A DNA stretch of 64,000 nt from the NCBI GenBank assembly GCA_945885475.1, contig CAMCYR010000007.1:30159-94158 (forward strand). The letters are read 5' to 3'. The position numbers and the translations under genes were made by a program. Below the pieces are notes generated by a model, which saw only the letters and a program-made list of their open reading frames with translations, ran no database searches and was not told the origin of the DNA. Of this stretch, positions 1-9,113 are shown in pieces; position 1 is the first letter of the stretch, and every line of letters starts with the position of its first letter. This DNA is from Chitinophaga pinensis (GTDB lineage: Bacteria > Bacteroidota > Bacteroidia > 2-12-FULL-35-15).

Positions 1-616
1 TCTTATACAATACAGAAAGATCAACACCTACAGCACGTCCTGGCTTCGTTTGAGCACTTTCAACAAGCGCATTTCCTGTTAAATTAGAATTAATGTAACG
101 CACAGCACCACCTACTGAAAAAGTCTTTGACAACTTTGTAGCATAAGCAATATCAATTGAGAATTCGTTCGGACGAAATTGCCCGGTTGTTTGTCCGTTC
201 GCATCTGTAAATGTAATATCACCTAATGAAAAATAACGAAGAGAAGCGCCTATCGTTCCACGCTTTTTTAACTTATAAAAACCGGTAATGTATGCTAAAT
301 TAATATCCGGAACCAAGGCTCTCAACCACGGAGTATAAGAAACACCGAAGCCCATCTTTTTATTAGCGAAAGCAAGTTTGGCAGCATTCCAATGAATTGC
401 GTTCACATCATTTAATGATGCGCATCCAACATCTCCCATTCCACCGGCTCTTGAATCAGGAGTGATCAACAAAAACGGAACAGCAGTTGTAATTGTATTC
501 AACTGAAGTTCTTCCGCTCTTTGACTGGAACTCGATTGTGCTTTAATGCCTGTTCCAACAATAAAAGCGATAGCAAATAAAATACTGTTCTTGCCGTTTG
601 CTCTAATATCCATCAT
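1..616 (-). CDS. porV: T9SS outer-membrane protein PorV (LptO), partial
   Basis: About 205 codons are open from an ATG at 616 to the window edge, so the C-terminal part is missing. The translation starts with a signal peptide ending near GIKAQS. It then shows the PorV hallmarks: a stretch reading LLITPDSRAGGMGDVG, then NAIHWNAAKLAF, then beta-barrel strands. PorV is an outer-membrane beta-barrel that binds substrates leaving the T9SS translocon and hands them to the sortase PorU in the attachment complex. It lies 36 bp downstream of porU on the same strand, as in other gliding Bacteroidota, so the two are probably co-transcribed. A second ATG at 613 is an equally possible start. Family assignment is firm; only the truncation by the window limits it. 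Confidence 0.9.
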   Translation of the reverse strand, partial: MMDIRANGKNSILFAIAFIVGTGIKAQSSSSQRAEELQLNTITTAVPFLLITPDSRAGGMGDVGCASLNDVNAIHWNAAKLAFANKKMGFGVSYTPWLRALVPDINLAYITGFYKLKKRGTIGASLRYFSLGDITFTDANGQTTGQFRPNEFSIDIAYATKLSKTFSVGGAVRYINSNLTGNALVESAQTKPGRAVGVDLSVLYK

Positions 617-652
617 TCTATTTTTCGTTTTTAAGGATTGCTAATGTACTAA

Positions 653-3600
653 TTAATTTAAAATAACAAGTTTTTCATATTTTTCTGCTGTAGCGCCTTC
701 ACTTGTTTTCACTTTTATTCTATAAATATAAACTCCTTTGCCGATTTTATCTCCGAAATCATCTCGCCCATCCCATTCTATAGGATCAGATCGAAATCCT
801 TCGGTTGTCACAAACTGATCAATATTTTTCACCAACTTCCCTGAAACAGTAAAAATTTGAACCTGCACATCTAAAACCTGACAACATTGATTTTGTTCAA
901 AATAAAACTGTGTTCTTGTTGTAAACGGATTCGGATAGTTCAACACATGACTCAATGCTAATTCCGCTGACCGTGCAACAATAAACTCCGTATACGACTG
1001 ACTTGAGTTATTATACACATCCCATACTTTTAAACTCAAGGTGTGTTTCCCTTCGCTTAATTCAGAAAAAGGATAGCGAATCGTACCGCTTTTGTAACTA
1101 TTCAGATCAGCCTGATAATAATCGTTCAGCACAACTGAATTTTCGGTATTCGCATCCAACACAGCAGTGATATCATGACCAATACCATTTCCAACAGTGT
1201 TTACCCCATTTTCATCTTTTAAAATTGCAAACAAATCAGGTGTCTCATCCGTTAAACCACCAAAAACAAATTTCGTGTCATTTAAAAACAAATCAACGGA
1301 AGGACCTGCATTATCAGCCAAGGCAGAATCATTCGAGCCACCAATGATTACTTTTTCGTAAAAACCGTTTGCATCTTCAGTACCATTTTCAGCATAATAA
1401 CTAATTCGCCCGATACCAAATTGATACGCAATATCTTTAGGAACAACAAAAGAAAATTTAAACGCACCATTTGTTACGCTGGCTTTTCCTTTGTACAAAA
1501 TATTTTTTTGAATTCCAAAAGTATATGGAGGACTGGATGCACCGTCATTTGAAAGAGTAGTAATGTTTTGTGATTTATCAAATACTGTAGGGTAGATCAC
1601 ACCATTGTATGCATTAAGAATTGCACCTCCGCTATTTCTTACGAATCCGCTGATTGTAACTAATGAAAGGGCTTTCAATGTATCCGAACTGCTTATTGAA
1701 ACTGGAATAGAATTTACTGTATCCGTAGAAACTTCGTATTTAGGATATGCGAGTGTTAATGCAGGGTCGCCAAGCAAAGCAAAATTTCGACTGTTTACGG
1801 AATTGCCGCCCGGCTCGGTTTTTATATGTTGATACAAATCACCTAAGCGTGGCATTTTACCATTAACCGGAACGAATGCTTTTTCATAAAAATCGCGGTT
1901 CACAATAAAGTTTCCGGAAGCAAAAACCAATCGGACTGTTGTCAATAAGGCTATTCCTCCACCAGCAGGATTCAGGATCACATACTCACCTGCGGAAACT
2001 CTTTCCGGGTCATCGTAACGACTAAACTCACACGTAGCAGTAATAAACAGAGGAAGATTATTATAATTTTTCCAGTTATTAATTGTCGAAACTTCAATTA
2101 CCCGCTCATGCGCCAAGCCCACTTCACCTCCGTGACCCGTATAATTCATAATCAAACAACCTTTTTCAATACGATTGTCAATTGCAGCTGTAGCTGTGGG
2201 AAAACGATTACCACCGGGAGTTGCTTCCTGCTTATACGCATCCATATATATTTTATCGACATTAAAGTCGCTGGCAGCAGTATCAACCATCGTTGCCAAT
2301 TTATTAGCATCCATCTGATGTAATCCGCCATCTTCATCGTCTGCAATAAAACAAACAACATTTCGCCAATCTCCGAAAGGAGATTTGGAAGATAGATTAG
2401 AGCAACCATTATTGGTTGTAGAAGGAGAAAAACCTGTTTTAGTATAATCCAAAACTTTATTAAGAACCGTTGCAGACTCCATTCTGTTTCTTACAGGAAA
2501 ACGTCCGATCCCAATATCTACAGCATCACTAGCCGTCCAAAGCCCTTCCGAATCATCTAACAAACCATAAAAATCATCCGAAACATACGAGTTTGTTAAA
2601 ACTGTAGAATTAAACGATTGATAAGTAGGAATATAGTTTGTATTGCTACCCGATTGTTTTTTATTATTATAGGAACCATCACCGTACATCAATAAGTATT
2701 GAGGTAACTCTCCGGCCACTGCCGCTTTATCATAAAACATTTTTACAAAATCTCGAATCGCAGAGATGTCCTGTGCTCCTGAAGAAAACTCATTATAAAT
2801 TTGCTGAGGAGTAACTACAATTGTTGAAAGCGTATCAACACTTTCGTGATGCGCAGCCAACTGAAGTGCATCGGAGTAAAAATCAGGATGTGCAACAATA
2901 ATAAAATCCTTATCCGCCAAAGCATGCAAATCCTGATTGGCGACTGTTCCGGATATACCCGGAGTCAGATAACTGTTTCCATTATGTGCAACAAATTCTT
3001 TCAGGGTATCCGAAGGAAGTGTAAAGTCATATGTTGATCCGGATACATTTAATGTTTGAAGAAAAACGTTTGTTGGTTCTGTAACATCCCAGATCTGAAC
3101 AGAAGTAGGACTGACAAGAGAATATTTAGAGACATTTCCAGCACCTACAGCTTGGGCATCGCGGAAGAGCATCTGATCTCCGGACATTGTGAGTTGCCGT
3201 CTCGCATTGACTTCAATATAATCTAACCAAGCCAATGCATCTGAACTCAACTTTGTAACATTAACAACAACAGAAGGGCTAGTAGGATTAAACGAATAAC
3301 AGCTTGAACCAATAATTGCATAATCGCTGTAATAATCACCAGGAGTCGACCCAATTATAATATTGGTACTGCCTGTTTGACTTGCCACCGAATAATTTGC
3401 TGAAGAAGTTAGATCGCGGGAAGCGATACTCGCTTTAACACTTGTAGGAGCAGCTCCGTCAATATTTGGGAAACTGAATGCAAAATTATAGGAAGAAATA
3501 TTATCAAACAGTTCACCAAACCATTGCCGTCCAGATTTAATGAAATTCACATAGTTGTTTTCATGAAATCCATAATCATCAAATGAGGTAACATTATTAG

Positions 3601-4537
3601 TAACGGTAGCCATTGAAGATGCTTGATTCTGAATACGTTTACCTGCCCCCAGATCAATCGTAATAAAATAATAAGCCGAATCGGAATACAGATTCAGTTT
3701 ATGCGAAAACTTGGGACAGCTCGATGGGTTATAAGACCAGGTTTGAGGACCCTTACCATAAAACAAAACATAGTCCGATACATCAAAAACACCATCCGTT
3801 TCACCTTGCACAAAAATGGCATTTTCAACCAGATCATCCTTGCGCGCAATCGAATTTAATTCGGGTAGCATCCCTCCACCATTCCCATAAATTCTGATAT
3901 TCTGAGGATTAAGGGTAGAAACATCAATTCCCAAATTTTGAAAAAAGGAATAGGACAACTTATAGATCCCGTCTTTTGAAAGACCCACTTTATACCAATT
4001 ACCTGTCTGCAGTACCGAATTTGAAGCATATATACGCGGGGCTCGTGAAGCGGCTTTCACAGATGACCCATCATATAAAACTGAAACGTCAAAGGCGATC
4101 AGTTTCTCAAACTTACCAGAACCCAAATTTTTTCGAATTGGAATGAAAGAATAAACACCATAATTCTGCTTTTTCGAAGTAGAAATGGAAACATCCACCT
4201 TTATATCTGATAAAATCAAAGAAGGATCCTTTATTATAGAAGACTCTTCTTCGGTTAAGGGCTCAAATACCTGATTAAGTAACGAAACAGTGAAGCCTAT
4301 ATTATTTCCTGATAAAGCTACCTTCTGAGAAAAACGAGGTAAAAAAGCATCCTCAAACACAAATTGAGCACCTGAAAAATTCAAAAATTTCTGGGTGATA
4401 TTTTCTGAAGGCTTAACAGAACCTAATGTTTGCCAAGCGATCGTAAATTGTGACGACTGTTTTGGAGCATATTTTGACTGACCTAAAACAGGAACTCCCA
4501 AAACAACTATAAGAAAGAATAAAATTAGAACACGCAT
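653..4537 (-). CDS. porU: Type IX secretion system sortase PorU (C25 gingipain-like)
   Basis: A 1294-residue cell-surface cysteine peptidase/sortase that removes the C-terminal sorting domain of T9SS cargo and attaches the protein to the surface glycolipid. The signal peptide (MRVLILFFLIVVLG...GQS) supports the ATG at 4537; a TTG nine bases upstream is less likely. The C25 catalytic pair is visible: His802 in NYTGHGGEVG and Cys836 in ITATCEFSRYDDP. The C-terminus has a FlgD-like sorting-type domain starting NYPNPFTTRTQFYF and ending EKYEKLVILN. Length is normal for PorU. porV follows after 36 bp. A TAAATTTG promoter -7 motif lies at 4558-4565 on this strand. In the literature PorU keeps its own C-terminal domain; this is not shown here. 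Confidence 0.95.
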   Translation of the reverse strand: MRVLILFFLIVVLGVPVLGQSKYAPKQSSQFTIAWQTLGSVKPSENITQKFLNFSGAQFVFEDAFLPRFSQKVALSGNNIGFTVSLLNQVFEPLTEEESSIIKDPSLILSDIKVDVSISTSKKQNYGVYSFIPIRKNLGSGKFEKLIAFDVSVLYDGSSVKAASRAPRIYASNSVLQTGNWYKVGLSKDGIYKLSYSFFQNLGIDVSTLNPQNIRIYGNGGGMLPELNSIARKDDLVENAIFVQGETDGVFDVSDYVLFYGKGPQTWSYNPSSCPKFSHKLNLYSDSAYYFITIDLGAGKRIQNQASSMATVTNNVTSFDDYGFHENNYVNFIKSGRQWFGELFDNISSYNFAFSFPNIDGAAPTSVKASIASRDLTSSANYSVASQTGSTNIIIGSTPGDYYSDYAIIGSSCYSFNPTSPSVVVNVTKLSSDALAWLDYIEVNARRQLTMSGDQMLFRDAQAVGAGNVSKYSLVSPTSVQIWDVTEPTNVFLQTLNVSGSTYDFTLPSDTLKEFVAHNGNSYLTPGISGTVANQDLHALADKDFIIVAHPDFYSDALQLAAHHESVDTLSTIVVTPQQIYNEFSSGAQDISAIRDFVKMFYDKAAVAGELPQYLLMYGDGSYNNKKQSGSNTNYIPTYQSFNSTVLTNSYVSDDFYGLLDDSEGLWTASDAVDIGIGRFPVRNRMESATVLNKVLDYTKTGFSPSTTNNGCSNLSSKSPFGDWRNVVCFIADDEDGGLHQMDANKLATMVDTAASDFNVDKIYMDAYKQEATPGGNRFPTATAAIDNRIEKGCLIMNYTGHGGEVGLAHERVIEVSTINNWKNYNNLPLFITATCEFSRYDDPERVSAGEYVILNPAGGGIALLTTVRLVFASGNFIVNRDFYEKAFVPVNGKMPRLGDLYQHIKTEPGGNSVNSRNFALLGDPALTLAYPKYEVSTDTVNSIPVSISSSDTLKALSLVTISGFVRNSGGAILNAYNGVIYPTVFDKSQNITTLSNDGASSPPYTFGIQKNILYKGKASVTNGAFKFSFVVPKDIAYQFGIGRISYYAENGTEDANGFYEKVIIGGSNDSALADNAGPSVDLFLNDTKFVFGGLTDETPDLFAILKDENGVNTVGNGIGHDITAVLDANTENSVVLNDYYQADLNSYKSGTIRYPFSELSEGKHTLSLKVWDVYNNSSQSYTEFIVARSAELALSHVLNYPNPFTTRTQFYFEQNQCCQVLDVQVQIFTVSGKLVKNIDQFVTTEGFRSDPIEWDGRDDFGDKIGKGVYIYRIKVKTSEGATAEKYEKLVILN

Positions 4538-4557
4538 ATAATTCAATAATTAGATTT

Positions 4558-4565
4558 CAAATTTA
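4558..4565 (-). promoter_or_regulatory. Candidate -7 promoter element for porU-porV
   Basis: On the minus strand the sequence reads TAAATTTG, matching the Bacteroidota -7 consensus TAnnTTTG, about 20 bp before the porU ATG. I see no clear TTG -33 element at the usual distance, so this is only a candidate. Confidence 0.4.
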
Positions 4566-4758
4566 GTTAAAAATGGGCATTTATTATTGATTGTAATCAT
4601 TTTTTATATAGATTTGTGTATGAAATATCTTTATAAAAGCTTTTGAAGAACGCATTTTTTGGCTGTATATTGCCTTTAAAATAAAAATAATGCCTCTAAA
4701 ATGAAACATTTAAGGAAATATTTATGTATACTTGTATCCCATTAAAAACAGAGTTATT

Positions 4759-5715
4759 ATGTTAAAACGCTTCGTTTTAATTTTATTAGTTGTATTTTCA
4801 TTTGGATTCAGCGAAAAACTATTTGCTCAAGACCCTGAATTTACTCAATTCTACGCCAATCCTTTGTACCTCAATCCGGCATTCGCTGGAACAGCTCGAT
4901 GCCCGAGAATTAATTTAAATTACCGGAATCAATGGCCGAATATTTCCGGAACATATGTAACGTACTCTGCATCATATGATCAGCATGTCGATAAAATTGC
5001 GGGTGGATTCGGACTTTTAGTTACGAATGATAAGGCGGGACAAGGGACATTAACAACTACGAATATTTCTGCGATGTACTCTTACCAATTGAACATTAGT
5101 CGTGAGTTCTCGATGAAATTTGGTTTTCAGGGTACTTATTTTCAGAAAAGTATCGATTGGAGTAAACTCACTTTTGGTGATATGATTGATGAACGGAGAG
5201 GATTTGTTTACAATACAAATGAAGTACCCGGAGTTTCAAAAAAGGCAAATGTCGATTTATCTGCTGGAATCTTAGGATATAGTAAACGTTATTTCTTCGG
5301 TGCAGCTTTCCACCATTTAACACAACCCGATGAGGGACTTATCGGACCAAGTAAATTACCTTTAAAAATTACAGGGCACGCAGGAGCGGTTCTTCCTGTA
5401 GGTGATAAAGGAAACGAAACGTATATTTCTCCAAACATCTTATACCAAAAACAACAGGATTTTCAGCAGTTGAATTTAGGTGTTTATGTTGTGAGAGGTG
5501 CAATTGTTGGTGGACTTTGGTATCGTAACCAGGATTCATTTATTGCACTTATCGGATTCCAACAGCATTTTTTTAAAGTTGGATACAGCTATGATGTAAC
5601 TGTTTCGAAACTTACGAATGCAACAGCAGGTTCTCATGAAATTTCTTTTTCATTACAATTTGAATGTAAGCCCAAGAAGAAAAAATTCAGAACGGTTAGT
5701 TGTCCTTCGTTCTAA
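4759..5715 (+). CDS. PorP/SprF family type IX secretion membrane protein
   Basis: A 318-residue outer-membrane beta-barrel of the PorP/SprF family. After a signal peptide (MLKRFVLILLVVF...LFAQ) comes the family signature QDPEFTQFYANPLYLNPAFA. The ATG at 4759 places the signal peptide correctly; an ATG nine codons upstream (4732) adds charged residues in front of it and is less likely. Family members are needed for T9SS secretion, often for export of one particular large adhesin or type B cargo, by linking it to the trans-envelope machinery. It lies between porU (divergent) and gldJ (same strand, 79 bp downstream). No large adhesin gene is adjacent, so its partner is unknown. Family is clear, but PorP versus SprF cannot be decided. 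Confidence 0.9.
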   Translation: MLKRFVLILLVVFSFGFSEKLFAQDPEFTQFYANPLYLNPAFAGTARCPRINLNYRNQWPNISGTYVTYSASYDQHVDKIAGGFGLLVTNDKAGQGTLTTTNISAMYSYQLNISREFSMKFGFQGTYFQKSIDWSKLTFGDMIDERRGFVYNTNEVPGVSKKANVDLSAGILGYSKRYFFGAAFHHLTQPDEGLIGPSKLPLKITGHAGAVLPVGDKGNETYISPNILYQKQQDFQQLNLGVYVVRGAIVGGLWYRNQDSFIALIGFQQHFFKVGYSYDVTVSKLTNATAGSHEISFSLQFECKPKKKKFRTVSCPSF

Positions 5716-5794
5716 AAAATATTCATAGACACAATTTAATATTTAATTTATAGTTAATTAGGAATACGCTTATTTACAAACTAAAACAAACGAA

Positions 5795-7327
5795 ATGAGA
5801 AAAGTATCAAGCAAGTTTATCGCACTAGCAGCCCTTGTTGCCCTTGCATCTTGTAGCAAGGAGAGATCTCCTGTTACTGCTTGGGAATACAATGAGCCTA
5901 GAAACGGAGGATTTGAAGTTGGACCTTATGAAGAACAAGAAACCGGTCCAGGGCTAATTTTGGTTGAAGGTGGAACGTTCACAATGGGAAGAGCCGAACA
6001 AGATGTTACATACGAATGGAATAATATTCCACGAAGAGTGACTGTTTCTTCATTTTATATGGATCAAACAGAAGTTCGTAACTTGGATTATCTTGAATAC
6101 TTGCATTGGACAGGACGTGTCTTTGCGGCTAACTTTCCTGATATCTTAAAAAAAGCAACTCCTGACAGTTTGGTATGGCGCGATCGTTTAGCATACAACG
6201 AACCATATGTTGAATATTACTTACGTCACCCTTCTTACAGAGATTACCCGGTAGTTGGTGTTAACTGGCTTCAGGCCTCTGACTTTTGTGCTTGGAGAAC
6301 AGACCGCGTGAATGAATTTATTTTAGTGCGTGAAGGAATTCTTGATTACGCTCCAACGCCTACTGAAAACGATTATTTTAACACGGATCAGTATTTAGCC
6401 GGGAAATGGACAGGACCAGTAAAAACACCAATCCCAAGTATGGATCCGAACGGTGGTGAGCGTTTAGTGAGAATGGAAGATGGTATATTTTTACCGCGTT
6501 ACAGACTCCCAACAGAGGCTGAATGGGAATTTGCTGCTTATGGCTTAATTGGTAATACAATTGGTGAGCGTATCACCGACAGAAGATTATATCCTTGGAA
6601 TGGACATGGTACTCGTAACCCTGATTCAAAATACTTAGGTCAAATGTTAGCGAACTACCAACGTAGTAATGGTGACATGATGGGTAATGCTGGGCAATTG
6701 AATGATGCTGGTGATATTACAACTCCTGTTTTCTCTTATTGGCCAAACGATTACGGTTTGTATAATATGGCTGGTAACGTTTCGGAGTGGGTTATGGATA
6801 TTTACCGTCCACTTTCTTCCGAAGATAAAGCTGATTTCCGTCCTTTCCGTGGTAATGTTTTTAAAACACAAGAACGCGATATTGATGGTATCATGATTAG
6901 CGATACAATCAAGTATGATGCTGACAGTAATATCATTTCACTTCCTGGTATGGTTCGCTGGAGAGATGTTAGTACTGCTTTCCCTGACGACAACTTGGAT
7001 GAAAGAAGAAATTACAAATATGCTGATAACATCAACTATTTAGATGGTGACGTTCAGTCTCAAGCCGTAGGTTTAATCGGAGCTAGTTGGAGCGAACCAT
7101 TTGATCCGTCTTCAGGAAAACCTGAATCAAGCGGAATGTATGAGTATGCAAATACTTCTATGATCAATGATAAAGCTCGTGTTTATAAAGGCGGTTCTTT
7201 TAAAGACCGTGCATATTGGATGGTACCGGGAACAAGAAGATATTTGGATCAACGTCAGTCAACAGCATGGATTGGTTTCCGTTGCGCAATGACACGTGTT
7301 GGTAGCCCTGTGGGATTAGGCAGATAA
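5795..7327 (+). CDS. gldJ: Gliding motility lipoprotein GldJ
   Basis: A 510-residue lipoprotein with a lipobox ending LASC (Cys20) and a formylglycine-generating-enzyme/sulfatase-modifying (SUMF1-like) fold. Typical pieces are LVEGGTFTMGR, MDQTEVRNLDYLEYL, RLPTEAEWEFAA, NMAGNVSEWVMD and the C-terminal GFRCAMTRV. In Flavobacterium, GldJ stabilises GldK and is required for gliding and T9SS function; its relative GldK (PorK) is also SUMF1-like. GldJ is preferred over GldK because no gldLMN genes follow and porU/porV lie next to it, as in F. johnsoniae. The gene ends in a strong palindromic terminator. Catalytic cysteines of true formylglycine-generating enzymes are not obvious, which agrees with a structural role. 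Confidence 0.88.
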   Translation: MRKVSSKFIALAALVALASCSKERSPVTAWEYNEPRNGGFEVGPYEEQETGPGLILVEGGTFTMGRAEQDVTYEWNNIPRRVTVSSFYMDQTEVRNLDYLEYLHWTGRVFAANFPDILKKATPDSLVWRDRLAYNEPYVEYYLRHPSYRDYPVVGVNWLQASDFCAWRTDRVNEFILVREGILDYAPTPTENDYFNTDQYLAGKWTGPVKTPIPSMDPNGGERLVRMEDGIFLPRYRLPTEAEWEFAAYGLIGNTIGERITDRRLYPWNGHGTRNPDSKYLGQMLANYQRSNGDMMGNAGQLNDAGDITTPVFSYWPNDYGLYNMAGNVSEWVMDIYRPLSSEDKADFRPFRGNVFKTQERDIDGIMISDTIKYDADSNIISLPGMVRWRDVSTAFPDDNLDERRNYKYADNINYLDGDVQSQAVGLIGASWSEPFDPSSGKPESSGMYEYANTSMINDKARVYKGGSFKDRAYWMVPGTRRYLDQRQSTAWIGFRCAMTRVGSPVGLGR

Positions 7328-7341
7328 TTCTTATAGAACTA

Positions 7342-7387
7342 ATAACAAAAAAGCCCTTCCGAAATTTCGGAAGGGCTTTTTTGTTAT
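7342..7387. terminator. Perfect palindromic terminator after gldJ
   Basis: A perfect 46-bp inverted repeat with its axis between 7364 and 7365. The core stem reads AGCCCTTCCGAAA and is flanked by A6 on one side and T6 on the other, so it can act as an intrinsic terminator in both directions. It ends gldJ on the plus strand and could stop read-through from folC on the minus strand. Confidence 0.9.
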
Positions 7388-7394
7388 AGTCTCC

Positions 7395-7639
7395 CTCGTC
7401 CTGAAATAAGTTGTCACACAAAACAACTTAAATTATGGAACACTGCATTAAATGTTGCCATCGATATCTACAGATGAGCTATTAAAAATGGATATTCGAA
7501 AAAGTATTTGCCCAAACAAGCCGAGAATCAAAAGCCCCAATCATAGGCATTAAGGGAGTTAGTTCATTGTTTGGGTTTAGTAGACAATCCTATTACAAAG
7601 ACAAATCACCACATCCGTGTCAACTTTTTTCAGGACTAG
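7395..7639. mobile_element. Decayed IS3-type miniature element with terminal inverted repeats
   Basis: A 245-bp stretch between the gldJ terminator and folC has imperfect terminal inverted repeats: 7395-7417 (CTCGTCCTGAAATAAGTTGT...) against the reverse complement of 7617-7639 (CTAGTCCTGAAAAAAGTTGA...), 20 of 23 positions equal. Internally, plus-strand bases around 7540-7610 translate to SSLFGFSRQSYYKDK, which resembles the start of IS3-family OrfB transposases (FGxSRQxYYK). The rest of the transposase is missing. I see no convincing target-site duplication. This looks like an internally deleted IS3-type element. Confidence 0.65.
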
Positions 7640-7649
7640 ACACCCTATC

Positions 7650-8945
7650 TTACACAACTTCTGCAACCGTAAATGTACTACCGCCAACAAATACAAGATC
7701 ATTTTCCGAAGCCTGTTTTTTTGCCGCTGCTAAAGCATCCTTTACAGATGGATACGCTGCTCCCATTAGACCAAACGCTTTAGCCTGCAGCAGCAAGTCT
7801 TTTTCTGGTAAAGCACGCGGTATGGCTGCTTTGCAGAAATAATAGCTTGCATTAACGGGAAGCAAACTCAGAATTTTAGTAATGTCTTTATCACTTACTA
7901 CTCCCAACACAAAATGAAGATGATCATAATGCGTTAACTTTATCTGGGCTAATACTTCTTGTATCCCTGATTCATTGTGTCCGGTATCAGCAATTACGAA
8001 AGGCTGGCGGGATAAAATTTGCCAACGACCTAATAATCCGGTTTGCGAAATCACATTTTTTATTCCTTCGCGAATGATATCTTCTGAAAGTTGAAACCCT
8101 TTTTGATTTAATATTTCAATTACAGACAAAACCGTAGCAACATTTTTTTGCTGATACAAGCCTAATAATTCACTTTCAAGATCCTTATAAATCAAAATGC
8201 CTTCTTTTTCAATGTCCATTTTCAGCAAATTGTTTTCAGCAATAACCTGTCTGACATTTTTTACTTTATACTTTTGATCAGCAAAGACAAGCGAAGTGTT
8301 TTTATCAATTGCCGCATTGATAAATACAGTTTTTGAATCTGCTTGCGTTTCACCAATAACAACAGGCACTTCACTTTTAATGATACCTGCTTTTTCCAAA
8401 GCAATTTTTCCAATCGTATTTCCTAATAAAGCCATATGATCAAAACTGATATTTGTAATCACAGAAACTTCGGGCTGAATGACATTCGTTGAATCTAGGC
8501 GTCCGCCAAGCCCTACCTCTATTACAGCAATATCAACATTTTCCTTTGCAAAATAATCGAATGCAAGACCAACAGTCATTTCAAAAAAGGAGGGCTGAAT
8601 TTTTTCAAAATCCGTTTTATAATTCGCAATAAAATCAACTACAAACTCCTCAGGAATTAATGTCCCATTAATTTTTATTCGTTCTCTGAAATCCTTAAGA
8701 TGCGGCGAAGTATAGAGTCCGACCTTTAATCCGGCAGACTGAAAAACAGAAGCAAGCATATGAGAAGTAGAGCCTTTCCCATTAGTACCAGCAACATGAA
8801 TAGATTTGAATTTATGTTCGGGATTACCAAGTAATTTGCAAATAGCAATCGTATTGTCCAAATCTGCTTTATAAGCAGAAGCACCAACACGTTGAAACAT
8901 GGGAAGCTGACTGAATAAATAATCGACCGTTTGTTGGTAATTCAT
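7650..8945 (-). CDS. folC: Bifunctional folylpolyglutamate/dihydrofolate synthase FolC
   Basis: A 431-residue Mur-ligase-family enzyme that adds glutamate to dihydropteroate and folates (ATP-dependent, cytosolic). The P-loop VAGTNGKGSTSHML sits near residue 47; TSPHLKDFRERI and EVGLGGRLDSTN are further FolC signatures, and DTGHNESGIQEVL marks the C-terminal domain. The ATG at 8945 (MNYQQTVDYLF) matches the usual start of Bacteroidota FolC; the longer open frame to 8999 adds 18 unconserved residues. The stop lies only 10 bp from the end of the IS3-type remnant. It is downstream of a TonB-type gene on the same strand, separated by a hairpin repeat. Confidence 0.95.
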   Translation of the reverse strand: MNYQQTVDYLFSQLPMFQRVGASAYKADLDNTIAICKLLGNPEHKFKSIHVAGTNGKGSTSHMLASVFQSAGLKVGLYTSPHLKDFRERIKINGTLIPEEFVVDFIANYKTDFEKIQPSFFEMTVGLAFDYFAKENVDIAVIEVGLGGRLDSTNVIQPEVSVITNISFDHMALLGNTIGKIALEKAGIIKSEVPVVIGETQADSKTVFINAAIDKNTSLVFADQKYKVKNVRQVIAENNLLKMDIEKEGILIYKDLESELLGLYQQKNVATVLSVIEILNQKGFQLSEDIIREGIKNVISQTGLLGRWQILSRQPFVIADTGHNESGIQEVLAQIKLTHYDHLHFVLGVVSDKDITKILSLLPVNASYYFCKAAIPRALPEKDLLLQAKAFGLMGAAYPSVKDALAAAKKQASENDLVFVGGSTFTVAEVV

Positions 8946-8999
8946 ATTATACACCTGTGTTGTAAGATTAAGCTCAACGTAACTTAGGTCCATCATCAA

Positions 9000-9066
9000 G
9001 AGGAACGAAGTAATCTCTCACGATTAGGGTATTGGCCCCCAATGAATAGAGATCGCTTCGTTCCTT
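9000..9066. repeat. REP-like inverted repeat (AGGAACGAAG family)
   Basis: Left arm 9001-9018 (AGGAACGAAGTAATCTCT) pairs with 9048-9065 (AGAGATCGCTTCGTTCCT), with two mismatches in 18 and a 29-nt loop. The AGGAACGAAGCAATCT motif is a familiar dispersed intergenic repeat in many bacterial genomes, Bacteroidota among them. It sits between the tonB-like gene and folC on the same strand, so it may also affect read-through. Confidence 0.7.
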
Positions 9067-9113
9067 GTAGTGATGTGTTTAAACAAAGTAACGTAACAAA
9101 TTACAATTGAATT

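Noticed and set aside
5795..7327. Sulfatase-modifying enzyme or GldK
   Set aside because: The SUMF1 fold is present, but the lipobox and the porU/porV context without gldLMN favour GldJ.
7567..7842. 91-codon plus-strand ORF overlapping the folC end
   Set aside because: Only its first part carries the IS3 OrfB-like fragment; the rest is the antisense of folC. It is treated as part of the decayed element, not as a gene.
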